Shown piece by piece: positions 8,417-17,199 of a DNA stretch of 64,000 bases. This stretch comes from Puniceicoccus vermicola (GTDB taxonomy: Bacteria; Verrucomicrobiota; Verrucomicrobiia; Opitutales; Puniceicoccaceae). Location of the stretch: positions 169,574 through 233,573 of the forward strand of contig NZ_JACHVA010000127.1 in the NCBI RefSeq assembly GCF_014230055.1. The letters run 5' to 3'. The first letter of the stretch is position 1. Every line of letters starts with the position of its first letter. The notes under the pieces are model-generated. The model was not told where the DNA came from. It saw only the letters and a list, made by a program, of their open reading frames with translations, and searched no databases. A program made the translations under genes and the position numbers.

Positions 8417-9811
8417 TCAAGACTTCTTCAGCAAGTCTTTTGCCCGGTTTACCCCGGAGAGGATGCAAGCTCCCAGCGCGACTCCATCACGGGCGTTTCC
8501 CGCAAACGTCAGGCCCTCAGATCTCGCCTCTAAATCATCGAGACTCTTCACCAGATCCCGAAAGCCCAAATTGTATTGAGGAATGGCCCTCGGCCAAAAG
8601 GTCGATTTCCAAAAGGTCGGCTCGCCAGTCGCCCCGAGGAGCTCACGGCATTCCTTCTTCACGATTTTCAAGAAGCTTTCCGTATCGTGCCTTGCACGCT
8701 CAGGCGATCTCGCTCCACCGAGGAAGGCAGACAACAGCACCTCATCATCCGGAGCCCGATTGGGAAAGAGGGAGCTATCGAAGAGAATTCCCAGTATTTT
8801 TCGTTTTTCCCGGTCGGGACAGAGCATCCCGAAACCATCCAGAGGATGTGCAACATCCTCCCTCTTAAACGCGATTGAAAATGTGGTCACCGGAGGCGAC
8901 TCAACTTCGGCAAAGGCCGAGAGGACTTGCCGTGCCTCTTCCTCAAACGGTAGCTCGCTCAGAATTGCTGGAGGGACAGCAACCAGAAGAGAGGCCGTAC
9001 GAAGCGTATCCACTTCGGTTCCCGCCCCCATGCGATAGCGAATCCGCCACCCCTGTTTCTCGCGGTCGATCGACCGAATCCTCACACCGGAGAGTCCATC
9101 AAAATTCCCTTTGCGAACCAAATGCCCCACCATTTCACCAAGGCCTTCGGGGAAGGACATCATCCGCCGCGGATATCGCTCCGCCCCACTCTCTTTGCTT
9201 TCCTTACGCTTTTTGAATAGCGCACGGACCAGAGAGGGATGCTTTGCCGCAATCTCTGCCAAGGCGGGAAAAGCGGCCTGCACACTGATTTTCTCCGGAT
9301 CTCCCGCATAAATCCCGGAGATAAAAGGATCCGCTAATCCCTCACGAACTTCGCGCCCAAAATGACGCTCCACCCACGGCCCTATCGCTTCTTCTCCATC
9401 GGGTGCTTTTCCGTGCCAAAAAGGCTCCATCATCATTCGCAGTTTCCCCGGAACAGAGAGAAAGGAGCTCGTGAAAAACCCCGCCGGAGAGCTCGGCAGA
9501 GCCACCGGCTCCCCGTCTCTGACGACAAAACGTTTCTCCGCAGAATCACCCGATTCTATTGCCCGGTCCCAAAGGTCACACTTTCGAAGAAAGTCTTCCA
9601 GATCAGGATCATTGACGAGGAGAGTATGAGGCCCGCCTTCGACACAGTATCCAGCATCTCGATGCGTCACTAAGCTACCCCCAAACCGATCCGAACGTTC
9701 CAGCAGAACTGTCTTCGCACCTGCAGCCCCAGCTGTCCAAGCTGCTGCCAAACCCGATATTCCGCCGCCAATCACAACGAAATCGGCCCTATTTTCCTCT
9801 GCCGTATCCAC
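8417..9811 (-). CDS. hemY: Protoporphyrinogen oxidase, HemY type
   Basis: FAD enzyme that oxidises protoporphyrinogen IX (or coproporphyrinogen III) in haem synthesis. The 464-residue product starts almost directly with the dinucleotide-binding motif (VVIGGGISGLAAAW, about 12-25), followed by the LLERSDRFGGS glycine box and a C-terminal FAD signature GLTFAGNARDGVALGAC. It is shorter and more divergent than B. subtilis HemY, so assignment to proto- versus coproporphyrinogen is open. The start codon is GTG. It lies 53 bases after purK on the same strand and could be read through from the pur genes; a short TTTCTC/GAGAAA inverted repeat sits between them. Confidence 0.85.
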   Translation of the reverse strand: MDTAEENRADFVVIGGGISGLAAAWTAGAAGAKTVLLERSDRFGGSLVTHRDAGYCVEGGPHTLLVNDPDLEDFLRKCDLWDRAIESGDSAEKRFVVRDGEPVALPSSPAGFFTSSFLSVPGKLRMMMEPFWHGKAPDGEEAIGPWVERHFGREVREGLADPFISGIYAGDPEKISVQAAFPALAEIAAKHPSLVRALFKKRKESKESGAERYPRRMMSFPEGLGEMVGHLVRKGNFDGLSGVRIRSIDREKQGWRIRYRMGAGTEVDTLRTASLLVAVPPAILSELPFEEEARQVLSAFAEVESPPVTTFSIAFKREDVAHPLDGFGMLCPDREKRKILGILFDSSLFPNRAPDDEVLLSAFLGGARSPERARHDTESFLKIVKKECRELLGATGEPTFWKSTFWPRAIPQYNLGFRDLVKSLDDLEARSEGLTFAGNARDGVALGACILSGVNRAKDLLKKS

Positions 9812-9864
9812 GTGGGGCAGTTTCTCACCCGCTGGCGAGAAAGCAAGTAAATCAAACTTGAAGG

Positions 9865-11031
9865 CTACGACAAAGGAGGCAGAGAAAGTCGACTTCGTAT
9901 TTCATCCACCTGTTTCGAGAGCTTTTCCGAGTCATGGCAGCATAAATTGATGTGCCCCATTTTTCTTCCGACCTTGGACTTCCCTTTATCGTATAGGTGC
10001 AGGTGCGCCCCTTCTACAGAGAGAACGGTTTCGGCCAAATCATCGCCAGCTTCCAAAAGTGTTTCTCCCAGTAAATTGACCATCGCTGAATGGCCATGCC
10101 CGCTGGTGCTCCCCAAAGGCTGATTGCAGACGGCACGAATGTGATTTTCAAACTGGGAAGTCACAGAACCATCAATACTGAAGTGGCCTGAATTATGGGG
10201 GCGAGGCGCCATCTCATTGATGATCCAATCCCCCTTTTCGGTGAGAAACAGTTCGACGACCAGAACCCCCTCCAAGTCCAAAGAGTGTGCGACTTTTCGA
10301 CAGACCTCATCGGCCATCGACGCGTCAAAACCTGTCGTTTCTGCCGGAGAGAAGGTCACATCCAGGATATGGTCCCGATGAATATTCCGACAAAGGGGAT
10401 AGGTCACCGTTTCCCCCGACGGGCTACGAACCACGATCACGGAATACTCTGCCTGAAAGCGAATCTTCTCTTCTAGAACGGCTCTGGCCCCTTCAAATGT
10501 TTTCCAAGCCTCGAGCAAGTCCTCTCCGGTATCAACGGCGACCTGCCCTTTTCCATCATAGCCAAAATCAGCGGTCTTGAGGATCGCGGGAAAGACAAAT
10601 CCGTCCGCAACCACTTGCTTGGCATCTTCGTCGGATTCAATTACCCGGAATGGAGCGACGGGAAAACCGTGTCCGGAAAGGAAATTTTTCTCCCGTTCCC
10701 GATTCTGAGCGATCGACAGCAAATGAGGTGAAGGCCGCACGGGCTTCCGAAGGGTGAACGATTCAAGAGGCTCTTTGCGCACATTCTCGAATTCGAAGGT
10801 GACCACATCGGCGAGCGAAAAAAGTCGCTCCAACCCCTTTGGATCATCGTACTCCGCCTCGATTTGCTCATCGACGACGGGAGTGCAAGCGCAGGGATTA
10901 TTTGGTTCCAGAACCACGACCCGATACCCCATAGCACGGGCAGCCAGAGCCGACATGCGTCCCAGCTGTCCACCACCAATAATCCCGACGACCGCTGGCG
11001 GCGCGATCCGTTGACTCGATGCTGCTGACAT
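9865..11031 (-). CDS. purK: N5-carboxyaminoimidazole ribonucleotide synthase
   Basis: ATP-grasp enzyme that carboxylates AIR to N5-CAIR in purine synthesis. The 388 residues show the N-terminal IIGGGQLGRM nucleotide-fold motif, the ATP-grasp centre (AILKTADFGYDGKGQ) and the C-terminal catalytic loop INEMAPRPHNSGH. Length is normal. It follows purE with a gap of only six bases, the standard purEK arrangement, and the product passes directly to PurE. No damage is seen. Confidence 0.96.
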   Translation of the reverse strand: MSAASSQRIAPPAVVGIIGGGQLGRMSALAARAMGYRVVVLEPNNPCACTPVVDEQIEAEYDDPKGLERLFSLADVVTFEFENVRKEPLESFTLRKPVRPSPHLLSIAQNREREKNFLSGHGFPVAPFRVIESDEDAKQVVADGFVFPAILKTADFGYDGKGQVAVDTGEDLLEAWKTFEGARAVLEEKIRFQAEYSVIVVRSPSGETVTYPLCRNIHRDHILDVTFSPAETTGFDASMADEVCRKVAHSLDLEGVLVVELFLTEKGDWIINEMAPRPHNSGHFSIDGSVTSQFENHIRAVCNQPLGSTSGHGHSAMVNLLGETLLEAGDDLAETVLSVEGAHLHLYDKGKSKVGRKMGHINLCCHDSEKLSKQVDEIRSRLSLPPLS

Positions 11032-11037
11032 TGCGAT

Positions 11038-11547
11038 CTACTGACCCGGAATATCGTTGGAGACCACCTTTTCGGTCTGGGTCTCGCGAAACTGCCTTAG
11101 ATTCTCCCGGACCTGCTGGTTGGTGAGCCCGATGATGGCCGCGGCGCTCAAAGCGGCATTGATGGAACCCGATCGACCGATGGCGAGGGTGGAAACGGGA
11201 ATTCCCGCCGGCATTTGGACAATCGACAGAAGAGAATCCATTCCGTTCAAAGCTTTTGACTGGACCGGCACCCCTAAAACCGGGACCAAGGTCATCGACG
11301 CCACCATCCCCGGAAGGTGGGCTGCGCCACCGGCTCCAGCGATAATGGCCTGAAGGCCCCGGCCTTCTGCAGCCTTTGCGTATTCAAAAAGTCGATCCGG
11401 TGTGCGGTGGGCGCTGACGACCCTGGCCTCGAACGGAATTCCGAGATTCTCCAGAGTCTTCGCCGCATGCTCCATGGTTTCCCAGTCCGACTGGCTTCCC
11501 ATGATAATCCCTACGAGCGGGGATGTAGATTGATCCGCTTTCGTCAT
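11038..11547 (-). CDS. purE: N5-carboxyaminoimidazole ribonucleotide mutase
   Basis: Converts N5-CAIR to CAIR, the step after PurK. The 169-residue class I PurE carries the phosphate-binding start [12 protein letters not shown], the active-site histidine region [15 protein letters not shown] and [14 protein letters not shown], all as expected. It is the first gene of a purE-purK pair. The long upstream stretch without genes leaves room for its promoter, but no PurR-type operator or purine riboswitch was recognised. Confidence 0.97.
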   Translation of the reverse strand: MTKADQSTSPLVGIIMGSQSDWETMEHAAKTLENLGIPFEARVVSAHRTPDRLFEYAKAAEGRGLQAIIAGAGGAAHLPGMVASMTLVPVLGVPVQSKALNGMDSLLSIVQMPAGIPVSTLAIGRSGSINAALSAAAIIGLTNQQVRENLRQFRETQTEKVVSNDIPGQ

Positions 11548-11940
11548 GGCAAAATCCTTTCCAGTGACCGCTCATTTGGCAAGGGAGATTCGCCTACCAA
11601 ACCGTAGATGATCCATTGATCATCGAATTGATCTTTTGATCGGACGATCGACGTGATTCTTCCAATGAGCGGAATCTTGGTCGGCCTTCTCCCGAGAGAG
11701 AGAGAGAAAAGCTACCAGCAATCGTTCATCCGGTCCTCACATCGCCCCGGAGAGAATCCCGAAGGTTCTCCAAGGAAATGCAGCAAGAAGCGTAATGCCC
11801 CAAACGGCAGTCCCGATCCTCCGTCTTAACGCTCAGGTAATCCCCTTCCTCGCCCTCGTAATCAAATCTTCATGGCTGTGGAAAAACCCAAGCGCTAGGC
11901 TGTCGCCCCCAACCGAAGTTAAAGCTCTCCCGGATCGTAA
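11548..11940. other. Intergenic stretch with no recognised gene
   Basis: About 390 bases upstream of purE. No convincing reading frame, tRNA or riboswitch was found. There are short A/T-rich palindromic strings rich in GATC (around 11610-11650) that could form overlapping hairpins, and a GAGAGAGAGA run near 11697. It probably contains the purE promoter. Confidence 0.5.
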
Positions 11941-12111
11941 TCACGGGCGAGACTTCCAATGGCCTCCGCTCAAGGAACGGCGAACCGATTTATGAAGACG
12001 CACAGAACGCGTCACCGCCGCTTCTGCCTCTTCTATAGAGTCCCGGGTTCCCGAACGGGAATCATCCCGCCTCCTCCCCAAGACGATCTCATCACCTGTA
12101 TTCATATTCAT
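11941..12111 (-). CDS. Possible small protein, 56 residues, unknown
   Basis: An ATG preceded by GGAG at six bases opens a 56-codon frame ending in TGA. The product is very basic and arginine/serine-rich (for example GRRRDDSRSGTRDS near the start and KSVRRSLSGG near the end), with no membrane segment or known motif. It lies downstream of the tRNA-Val terminator on the same strand. It resembles no family I recognise; amino acid composition could equally be that of a chance frame in GC-rich DNA. Kept at low confidence because of the well-placed ribosome-binding site. Confidence 0.22.
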   Translation of the reverse strand: MNMNTGDEIVLGRRRDDSRSGTRDSIEEAEAAVTRSVRLHKSVRRSLSGGHWKSRP

Positions 12112-12213
12112 CTCCACCCCCCACGTTGAGAATTATCAGTCGATTCGGAGTAGTGAATAGCATACGCCTTGCCAAATCGTTCGGATGCGGAGCGAATCAC
12201 CTTGTTGGAGGGC

Positions 12214-12250
12214 ATAAAAAAAGCTCCGAGCCTAAACTCGAAGCTTTTCA
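12214..12250 (-). terminator. Rho-independent terminator after tRNA-Val
   Basis: On the minus strand an 11-base stem (AAAGCTTCGAG pairing with CTCGGAGCTTT, one G-T pair) closes a six-base loop and is followed by a run of T. It starts only a few bases after the CCA end of the tRNA, so it ends the rpsU-tRNA transcript. Confidence 0.85.
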
Positions 12251-12254
12251 AAAC

Positions 12255-12331
12255 TGGTGGGAGATACTGGATTTGAACCGGTGACCTCTTGCGTGTCATG
12301 CAAGCGCTCTAACCAACTGAGCTAATCCCCC
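12255..12331 (-). tRNA. tRNA-Val (anticodon GAC), CCA encoded
   Basis: 77 bases including an encoded CCA. The cloverleaf reads cleanly: acceptor GGGGGAT/ATCTCCC (one G-T pair), D arm GCTC/GAGC, anticodon stem CTTGC/GCAAG with loop ATGACAC giving anticodon GAC, and T loop TTCAAAT. The T stem (ACCGG/CCAGT) contains one C-A mismatch. It lies 18 bases downstream of rpsU on the same strand. Confidence 0.95.
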
Positions 12332-12349
12332 TCAGAGTGGGAAAGTGAC

Positions 12350-12550
12350 TTATCGGTTTTCGTTCCGAACGCGCAGCATGTTGCTGAATGCAGCAACCTT
12401 CTTCTTCCGGCGCTTGATTTCGGAAGGCTTTTCGAAGTAGCGCTTCGCGCGGGCATCGCGGATGACACCTTCACGGTCGAGGCGCTTTTTCAGGCGGCGA
12501 AGAGCCCGTTCAACGGACTCGCCTTTACGGATGTTAACATCAACTGGCAT
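12350..12550 (-). CDS. rpsU: 30S ribosomal protein bS21
   Basis: Small basic ribosomal protein of 66 residues; bS21 sits near the anti-Shine-Dalgarno region of 16S rRNA and helps initiation. The N terminus MPVDVNIRKGESVERALRR and the following KRYFEKPSEIKRRKKK are typical. It is immediately followed by tRNA-Val and a strong terminator, so the two are probably one transcript that needs processing. A TTGACG -35-like box lies upstream. Confidence 0.95.
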   Translation of the reverse strand: MPVDVNIRKGESVERALRRLKKRLDREGVIRDARAKRYFEKPSEIKRRKKKVAAFSNMLRVRNENR

Positions 12551-12586
12551 AAAATTCTTAAATAGTTGTATTCAGGGAAAAGAAGG

Positions 12587-12615
12587 AGAAAACATCTGGC
12601 AGCGGACTCCGTCAA
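12587..12615 (-). promoter_or_regulatory. Candidate promoter of rpsU-tRNA-Val
   Basis: On the minus strand TTGACG is followed after 17 bases by TTTTCT. The -35 box and spacing are good but the -10 box is poor. It lies about 40 bases before the rpsU start codon. Confidence 0.4.
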
Positions 12616-12733
12616 GTTTTTACACCAAAATTTTTCAAGAAACTTCATCTTCGGCTCGCCGCACCATACGTAGATCCGTCGATGTCGATCGTAGAGAGCA
12701 ACCAGCCCACCTCTCTCGCTCCCAAGATCTCCT

Positions 12734-14137
12734 CTAATCTTGGACGGGGCTCATTTTGACGATCCTTCCAGGATTATTGCAAACGAGATACACGGCTCCG
12801 TCTGGGCCGACAACCACATCCCGCAATCGCCCGAGGCTATTAACCAGCACCTCTTGCCCGGCTACTTCCCTTCCGTCCAAAACGAGAAGACGTAATTCCT
12901 CGCCTGACAAAGAGCTAGAAAGGAGAGAACCATCCCACTCGGGGAAGGCATCCCCGCGGTAGACCGCCAGTCCGCAAACCGCTAACGACGGGGTCCAGTA
13001 AGTCACCGGATTCTTCATCCCCGGAGCCGAAGTTCGACCAGTAATCGGAGTCCCGTTATAATTCATCCCGTAAGTGACAACGGGCCAACCGTAGTTCAGA
13101 CCTTTTTCAATGATGTTCAGCTCATCACCACCGCGCGGGCCGTGCTCGGTCTCCCACAGAATCCCAGTCTTCCGGTCCAGCGCGAGTCCTTGCGGATTGC
13201 GGTTTCCGTAGGTCCATATGGAGGGGAAAGCCCCCTTTTCTCCAACAAAGGGATTATCTTCCGGAATCCGTCCATCATCATAAATACGATGAACTTTCCC
13301 ATTGGGCCGCGAAAGATCCTGAGCTTGATCCTGACGGCCACGCTCTCCGATGGTGAAAAAAAGGTAGCCATCCTGAAAAACCAGTCGGCATCCAAAGTGA
13401 ACCCCACCGGATAAATAGAATTCAGGAGGAGCGCGAAAAATCTCTTCCTCATCGATCCATTTTCCATCCTGAATGCGTCCGCGAACAATCGCAGTCATCC
13501 CGCGCTCCCCATCCTCCGATGGATCACTGAAAGAGAGGTAGATCCAGCGGTTTTCGACGTAATCGGGATGGGTCTGAATATCCAACAAACCACCCTGCCC
13601 GCGGGCATAAACTTCAGGAATTCCCTCGATTTCGAGTCGCTCGCCAGAGCTCGGGTCCATCACCATCAACACTCCGCCTCTCTCTGCGATCAACCATCTT
13701 CCATCCGGCAGGAATGCCATGGACCAAGGCAGCTCAAGGTCTTCCGCCACGACATCCATCCGGAACTGATGCAGATCGGATTCAAAGACTCCATCACGGA
13801 TCGCCTTCGCTCCGGGATCCGGGGATGCATCGGCATTCATTTCCCGAATGAGAATGACAAGACCGCGAATCTCTTCCTCGCTCAGAGTCTCCCCAAATGA
13901 AGGCATTCCAACCGCAGGCCTTCCGTCGCGTATCACCGAGGTAATGGCCTCGCGCTCCGAGCCAAAACGCCACTCGCTATCGAGCATCGTCGGCGCTCCC
14001 CCTCCCTCCATTTCTTCGCCATGGCAGCCAGCGCATTGATTCTGGTAGAGCTGGCGAATGTCAGTTCCTGCGCCCCAAGCAGCAGAAACCAAGAAAACAA
14101 AAAGAGGGGCGAGTCCGAGAAAACGGCAAGAAAGCAT
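12734..14137 (-). CDS. Exported cytochrome c / PQQ-type sugar dehydrogenase fusion
   Basis: A 467-residue exported protein: signal peptide (about 1-23), a class I cytochrome c domain with the haem motif CAGCH at 35-39 and a probable axial Met78 (VGMPSFG), and from about 120 a six-bladed beta-propeller of the GSDH/soluble aldose dehydrogenase family (YliI-like: ELPWSMAFLPDGRWLIAER, TEHGPRGGDELNII, YGWPVVTYG). Such dehydrogenases oxidise aldoses with PQQ; the attached haem could pass electrons on. PQQ use is a family inference, and no pqq genes are in the window. The order cytochrome first, propeller second is visible directly. Confidence 0.85.
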   Translation of the reverse strand: MLSCRFLGLAPLFVFLVSAAWGAGTDIRQLYQNQCAGCHGEEMEGGGAPTMLDSEWRFGSEREAITSVIRDGRPAVGMPSFGETLSEEEIRGLVILIREMNADASPDPGAKAIRDGVFESDLHQFRMDVVAEDLELPWSMAFLPDGRWLIAERGGVLMVMDPSSGERLEIEGIPEVYARGQGGLLDIQTHPDYVENRWIYLSFSDPSEDGERGMTAIVRGRIQDGKWIDEEEIFRAPPEFYLSGGVHFGCRLVFQDGYLFFTIGERGRQDQAQDLSRPNGKVHRIYDDGRIPEDNPFVGEKGAFPSIWTYGNRNPQGLALDRKTGILWETEHGPRGGDELNIIEKGLNYGWPVVTYGMNYNGTPITGRTSAPGMKNPVTYWTPSLAVCGLAVYRGDAFPEWDGSLLSSSLSGEELRLLVLDGREVAGQEVLVNSLGRLRDVVVGPDGAVYLVCNNPGRIVKMSPVQD

Positions 14138-14357
14138 AGCTTTGTCCTACGGGAAACTCTCCAGAATGCAAAAGGATCCCTCAAAAACCCAGCGACCGTT
14201 CCATTCGCCAAACAGACCGAAGCTGCCATTTGACAGAATGCTTCCTCTGCCGGAGCTTACCCTCTCCGATCACTTTGGATAATCCGCATAAGCGTGATTT
14301 ACCCCAAGCGTTCATCTACCGCCCTAAACCGAAATCACCAACCCAGGAGATTCACCC

Positions 14358-14796
14358 ATGGAAATCATCAGAACTGCCGACGCTAATTGGAAAGGAAGTC
14401 TAGAGAGCGGACACGGCCTCGTGTCCTCTCACAGTCACGTCCTTTCGGAGGACAAATACTCATTTGGAGGCCGCACCTCCAGTGGCAGCAAAGAGACCAA
14501 TCCAGAGGAACTCATTTCTGCCTCCGCCGCATCTTGCTTTGCGATGGCCTTGAGTAAAACCCTCAGACCATGATCACACTGCGGAAAAACTCCGAGTGCG
14601 CGGAGAGACCACGATTAGTCTCCGTGAATCCGGCCCGAAGGTGACCAAGCTGAGCCTCGTCGTCGAGGGATTGATCCCTGATTTAAAAGAAGAAGAGTTC
14701 ACCAAGATCGTCGAAGAAACGGCCGGCGGCTGCCCCCTCGTCCAACTTCTCAAGCCGGGGCTCGAGGAACTCGAAATCACAAGTTCGCTCGTCTAA
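14358..14796 (+). pseudogene. osmC: OsmC-family peroxide resistance protein, interrupted by a frameshift
   Basis: OsmC/Ohr proteins are ~140-residue cytoplasmic peroxiredoxin-like enzymes with two cysteines. Here the first 71 residues (ending SCFAMALSKTLRP) run into TGA, and the second half continues in another frame as DHTAEKLRVRGETTISL through GCPLVQLLKPG, giving both expected cysteines (SCFAMAL and GCPL). One base more than a multiple of three separates the halves at the sequence CCATGATCAC. The start has a good AGGAG ribosome-binding site. Either a real mutation, a sequencing error, or less likely a programmed shift explains it. Confidence 0.85.
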
Positions 14797-14853
14797 CCGA
14801 CCAACGATTAGAGGAAAAAATCGGAGGAAACTTCGAATCTCTCCCCCGCCCCT

Positions 14854-15747
14854 CTAGGAGGAACGTGAATCTTCGCTGCCATCGAGGCCGAGAAGGCCGC
14901 GGTAGAGATCCACGCGGCGATCACGGAAAAATCCCCAGTTCGCGCGATCCCGCTGCATCTGGGCCCGATCAAACTCAGCAACCCGGACCCCGTCCTGATC
15001 CCTGGGAAGCTGTTTTGCGACGGCACCCCATGAATCCGTGATGAAAGAGGATCCGTAGAAGGTGATGCCCCCCCCGGGGCCTTCCTCATGCCCAAAGCGA
15101 TTGCTCGCGACAACGGGCATCAGGTTGGCACCGGAATGGCCCTGCATCACTCTCTGCCAGTGGTCGCGTGAGTCCATTTCCGGCTCCTCAGGCTCCGAGC
15201 CAATCGCCGTGGGATAAAGCAGGCATTCCGCTCCTTTGAGAGCGAGGATGCGGGCCGTTTCCGGGAACCACTGATCCCAGCAAACCGCCGCGCCAACGCG
15301 CCCTTTCGAAGTATCGAATACGCGAAAGCCGGTATCTCCGCCATTGAAATAAAACTTTTCCTCATACCCCGGCCCATCTGGAATGTGGCTTTTGCGGTAA
15401 ACGCCGAGACAACCTCGATCCCCATCGAAAACCGCTAGGCTGTTAAAGTAACTCTGGTTCGCCCTTTCGAAAAAGCTATACGGCAGCACGACATCCAGCT
15501 CGCGGCTCAGTCGGTCGAACATCTGGAATCCCGGACCTTCACCTGCCGTAACAGCTTGGTCAAACCACTCCGGATCTTCCCGTTGGCAAAAATACGGTCC
15601 GTCAATCAACTCCGGGCTCAAAATGATCTGAGCGCCCTGAGAATGGGCCTCCCGAACCAATTCCTCCGTTCGTGCCAGATTTCCCGATTGCGAACCAGAG
15701 TGGGCAAGCTGAACTACGCCCAGAGCCAACGTATTCTTAGTAGACAT
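14854..15747 (-). CDS. aguB: N-carbamoylputrescine amidase
   Basis: Nitrilase-superfamily enzyme that hydrolyses N-carbamoylputrescine to putrescine, CO2 and ammonia in the agmatine route to polyamines. The catalytic triad is intact: Glu46 (SPELIDGPYF), Lys119 (YRKSHIPDGPGY) and Cys156 (AVCWDQWFPE). The 297-residue length and PGYEEKFYF stretch are diagnostic of this subgroup. Agmatine deiminase (aguA), its usual partner, is not adjacent. It is read as a single gene, downstream of sucAB on the same strand but separated by about 190 bases. Confidence 0.92.
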   Translation of the reverse strand: MSTKNTLALGVVQLAHSGSQSGNLARTEELVREAHSQGAQIILSPELIDGPYFCQREDPEWFDQAVTAGEGPGFQMFDRLSRELDVVLPYSFFERANQSYFNSLAVFDGDRGCLGVYRKSHIPDGPGYEEKFYFNGGDTGFRVFDTSKGRVGAAVCWDQWFPETARILALKGAECLLYPTAIGSEPEEPEMDSRDHWQRVMQGHSGANLMPVVASNRFGHEEGPGGGITFYGSSFITDSWGAVAKQLPRDQDGVRVAEFDRAQMQRDRANWGFFRDRRVDLYRGLLGLDGSEDSRSS

Positions 15748-15894
15748 GGTAGTACCCTTATAAATTGCCCATCCACCAGACGAGAGGAAAACAAATCGTC
15801 CTTATCGATAGAACGACTTACTGGATCGGCCAAGAAAAAGCCAATTCCTGCCGCAGAAGGGAGTCACAGGCCAAACAAAGCCCGACCTGGGGCG

Positions 15895-15920
15895 CGAAGA
15901 AAACTCCGCCCCCCAGCGGA
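15895..15920 (-). terminator. Weak terminator candidate after sucB
   Basis: On the minus strand a five-base stem TCCGC/GCGGA with a six-base loop is followed by GTTTTC. It begins 16 bases after the sucB stop. Short stem and short T run make it uncertain. Confidence 0.4.
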
Positions 15921-15936
15921 TAAAGAAAAGGAACGA

Positions 15937-17154
15937 CTAGGCTCCGAAGAGCATGCGAGCCGGATCCTCGATCGAGTTTTTGATCGAAACGAGGAACGAA
16001 ACTGCCTCCTTGCCATCGACAATCCGGTGATCGTAGGAAACCGCCAGATACATCATCGGACGGATCACCACCTGCCCATCCACCGCGATCGGACGCTGCT
16101 GGATGGAGTGCATTCCCAAGATCCCGCTCTGCGGAGGATTAATGATCGGCGTGGAGAGAAGTGAACCAAAGACACCACCGTTGGTAATGGAGAAAACTCC
16201 GCCTTGGAGATCGTCGATCTGGATCTTACCTTCACGAGCCTTCTTGGCGTAATCACCAAGATCTTGCTCAATTTCGGAGAAAGACTTCTGGTCGCAATCG
16301 CGCAAGACCGGAACCATCAAGCCCTTCTCCGTGCTGACCGCGACGCCGATGTCGTAGTAATGATTCTGGACGAGTTCTTCTCCCTCGAGGCGGGCGTTCA
16401 GACCCGGCACATTCTTGAGGGCCTCTACAACCGCCTTCACGAAGAACGACATGAAGCCCAACTTGATGCCGTGCTTTTTGACAAAATCGTCTTGATACTT
16501 CTTCCGCAAGCCCATGACCGCGCTCATATCTACCTCGTTGAAGGTAGTCAAAATCGCCGATTCATTTTGAACCGAGACCAAGCGCTGAGCGATGCTCCGG
16601 CGCAATGGGCTCATCTTCTTGCGGGTTTCCGGACGGTCGCCAGTCGGCTTGGGCTCAGACTTCGCAGCGGGAGCACTTGCCTTCGAGGGGGCGGACTTTT
16701 CGGGAGCAGACTCCTTTTTCTCCAAAGCCGAGAGCATGTCTCCTTTGGTCACTCGCCCGCCTTTACCGGTTCCTTCCACTTCAGCCGAATCCAAACCGGA
16801 TTCTTCCGAAATCCGGCGGACCGCAGGTGAATCCGTCGTCTCCTTTTCGGGAGCCGGCTCTGAATCTTTTTCTGCAGTTTCCTTTTCGCTGGCTTCACTG
16901 GAGCCGGAGTCTCCCGCAGCGGATTCGTCAATTTCAGCAATCACCTGGCCGATTTCAACTTCGTCTCCTTCGTCGGCTTTCAAGGAAATCTTCCCTGCCG
17001 CCTCGGCCGTGCCTTCGGAAGTAATCTTGTCGGTCTCCAACTCGTAAAGGACCTGATCCTTTTCGACGATGTCACCGTCTTTGACTTGCCACCCTGCGAG
17101 AATACCCGAGGAGATCGACTCTCCCAATGCTGGAACCTTTACTTCAATTGCCAT
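15937..17154 (-). CDS. sucB: Dihydrolipoamide succinyltransferase, E2 of 2-oxoglutarate dehydrogenase
   Basis: Core subunit of the 2-oxoglutarate dehydrogenase complex of the TCA cycle. The 405 residues contain one lipoyl domain with the lipoylated Lys43 ([10 protein letters not shown]), an acidic/proline-alanine linker, a peripheral-subunit-binding domain ([12 protein letters not shown] to VTKGDML, about 115-147), a second linker and the acyltransferase domain ending with the catalytic His376 in SYDHRIVDG. It follows sucA by 45 bases; the E3 subunit (lpd) is not in the window. Confidence 0.97.
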   Translation of the reverse strand: MAIEVKVPALGESISSGILAGWQVKDGDIVEKDQVLYELETDKITSEGTAEAAGKISLKADEGDEVEIGQVIAEIDESAAGDSGSSEASEKETAEKDSEPAPEKETTDSPAVRRISEESGLDSAEVEGTGKGGRVTKGDMLSALEKKESAPEKSAPSKASAPAAKSEPKPTGDRPETRKKMSPLRRSIAQRLVSVQNESAILTTFNEVDMSAVMGLRKKYQDDFVKKHGIKLGFMSFFVKAVVEALKNVPGLNARLEGEELVQNHYYDIGVAVSTEKGLMVPVLRDCDQKSFSEIEQDLGDYAKKAREGKIQIDDLQGGVFSITNGGVFGSLLSTPIINPPQSGILGMHSIQQRPIAVDGQVVIRPMMYLAVSYDHRIVDGKEAVSFLVSIKNSIEDPARMLFGA

Positions 17155-17199
17155 AACTTTGTCCTTAAATTTTGATTACTATTCGACGTTTTCGATATT

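Noticed and set aside
12108..12299. Minus-strand frame of 63 codons over the tRNA region
   Set aside because: It runs through the 3' half of tRNA-Val and the terminator; it is a by-product of the tRNA sequence.
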